Below the pieces are notes generated by a model. It saw only the letters and a list, made by a program, of their open reading frames with translations. It was not told where the DNA came from and searched no databases. 22,187 nt of DNA from an uncultured Campylobacter sp. GTDB taxonomy: Bacteria; Campylobacterota; Campylobacteria; Campylobacterales; Campylobacteraceae. The DNA is taken from positions 1 through 22,187 of the forward strand of contig NZ_CALHVN010000055.1 in NCBI RefSeq assembly GCF_938039245.1, in the 5' to 3' direction. Positions 21,997 to 22,187 of this stretch are shown piece after piece (position 1 is the first letter of the stretch; each line of letters starts with the position of its first letter). Both the position numbers and the translations under genes were made by a program.

Positions 21997-22187
21997 GGCG
22001 CGGCCTTTGGGTTAAATTTGAGCCAATTTTAGCGAAATTTTAAAAACTCCGCTATGCTTGCTTTACAAAAGCAGCGCGATTTGACGGATTACAAAATTTG
22101 AACGTAAAAAGACAAGCGGAAGTATTTTAAGATGGATTTGAATGTTGCGACGAAAATTTCGTCCCAAGACTAGGCAATTAGCCTGTC
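21997..22187. other. right-edge gap, no complete gene
   Basis: No complete gene is visible. GACGAAA-A-TTTCGTC (22149-22163) is a perfect inverted repeat, and the last 20 bases fold as GAC(T)AGGC-AATTA-GCCTGTC with one bulged T. A minus-strand frame of about 40 codons is open from the edge to a stop at 22065-22063; it could be the end of a gene or chance, and matches nothing I recognise. Confidence 0.4.

Noticed and set aside
1..22187. CRISPR array, tRNA or rRNA, insertion sequence, prophage or integration site
   Set aside because: No regularly spaced repeat-spacer array, cloverleaf, transposase or integrase was found. The AAATTT repeats are dispersed, not an array.

Overview
The window looks like chromosomal DNA of a Campylobacter from the higher-GC oral group (C. 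showae / rectus / curvus / concisus-like). Three things support this: the recognisable ciaB homologue, the compact epsilonproteobacterial gene style with many short overlaps, and the extreme abundance of AAATTT, mostly as (C/T)AAATTTA or (C/T)AAATTTG, in nearly every gap between genes. No rRNA, tRNA, CRISPR, transposase or phage gene was seen. The genus is an inference; species cannot be fixed from the sequence alone.

Layout. 1-2282 (minus): a MerR-type regulator whose stop overlaps the start of a large MFS-acyltransferase fusion that runs off the left edge. 2413-3738 (plus): a metal-dependent amidohydrolase with a strange AAATTT-encoded N-terminal extension, sharing a mirror-image divergent promoter with merR. 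3909-6775 (minus): a lemA-TPM pair plus a second TPM-domain membrane protein. 7371-8729 (plus): gdhA, NADP-type glutamate dehydrogenase, behind a 600-base AAATTT-rich gap with nested inverted repeats. 9175-13883 (minus): a periplasmic binding protein, a periplasmic subtype-B tannase, a FecCD-type permease and its ATPase, which together look like one metal-chelate uptake operon. 14060-16318 (minus): a selenocysteine formate dehydrogenase of the FdhF (FDH-H) type, read through an in-frame UGA. 16972-19542 (minus): a YciA-like acyl-CoA thioesterase and ciaB. 19726-20703 (plus): a SLAC1/TehA-family transporter. 20924-21996 (minus): a small secreted protein and a SMI1/KNR4-like protein with an apparent L7/L12-like C-terminal domain.

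The most interesting unit is the tannase operon. The esterase keeps not only the Ser-Asp-His triad but also the Lys, Glu and Asp that hold the three galloyl hydroxyls in Lactobacillus plantarum tannase, and it lies between the binding protein and the permease of a metal-siderophore-type importer. A plausible reading is use of iron (or another metal) bound to galloyl or catechol esters, functionally parallel to the Cee esterase/ferric-enterobactin route of C. jejuni. The promoter of this operon and that of fdhF share a long dyad, AATAT-N11-ATATT, twice each (one of the four copies has one mismatch), suggesting a common regulator.
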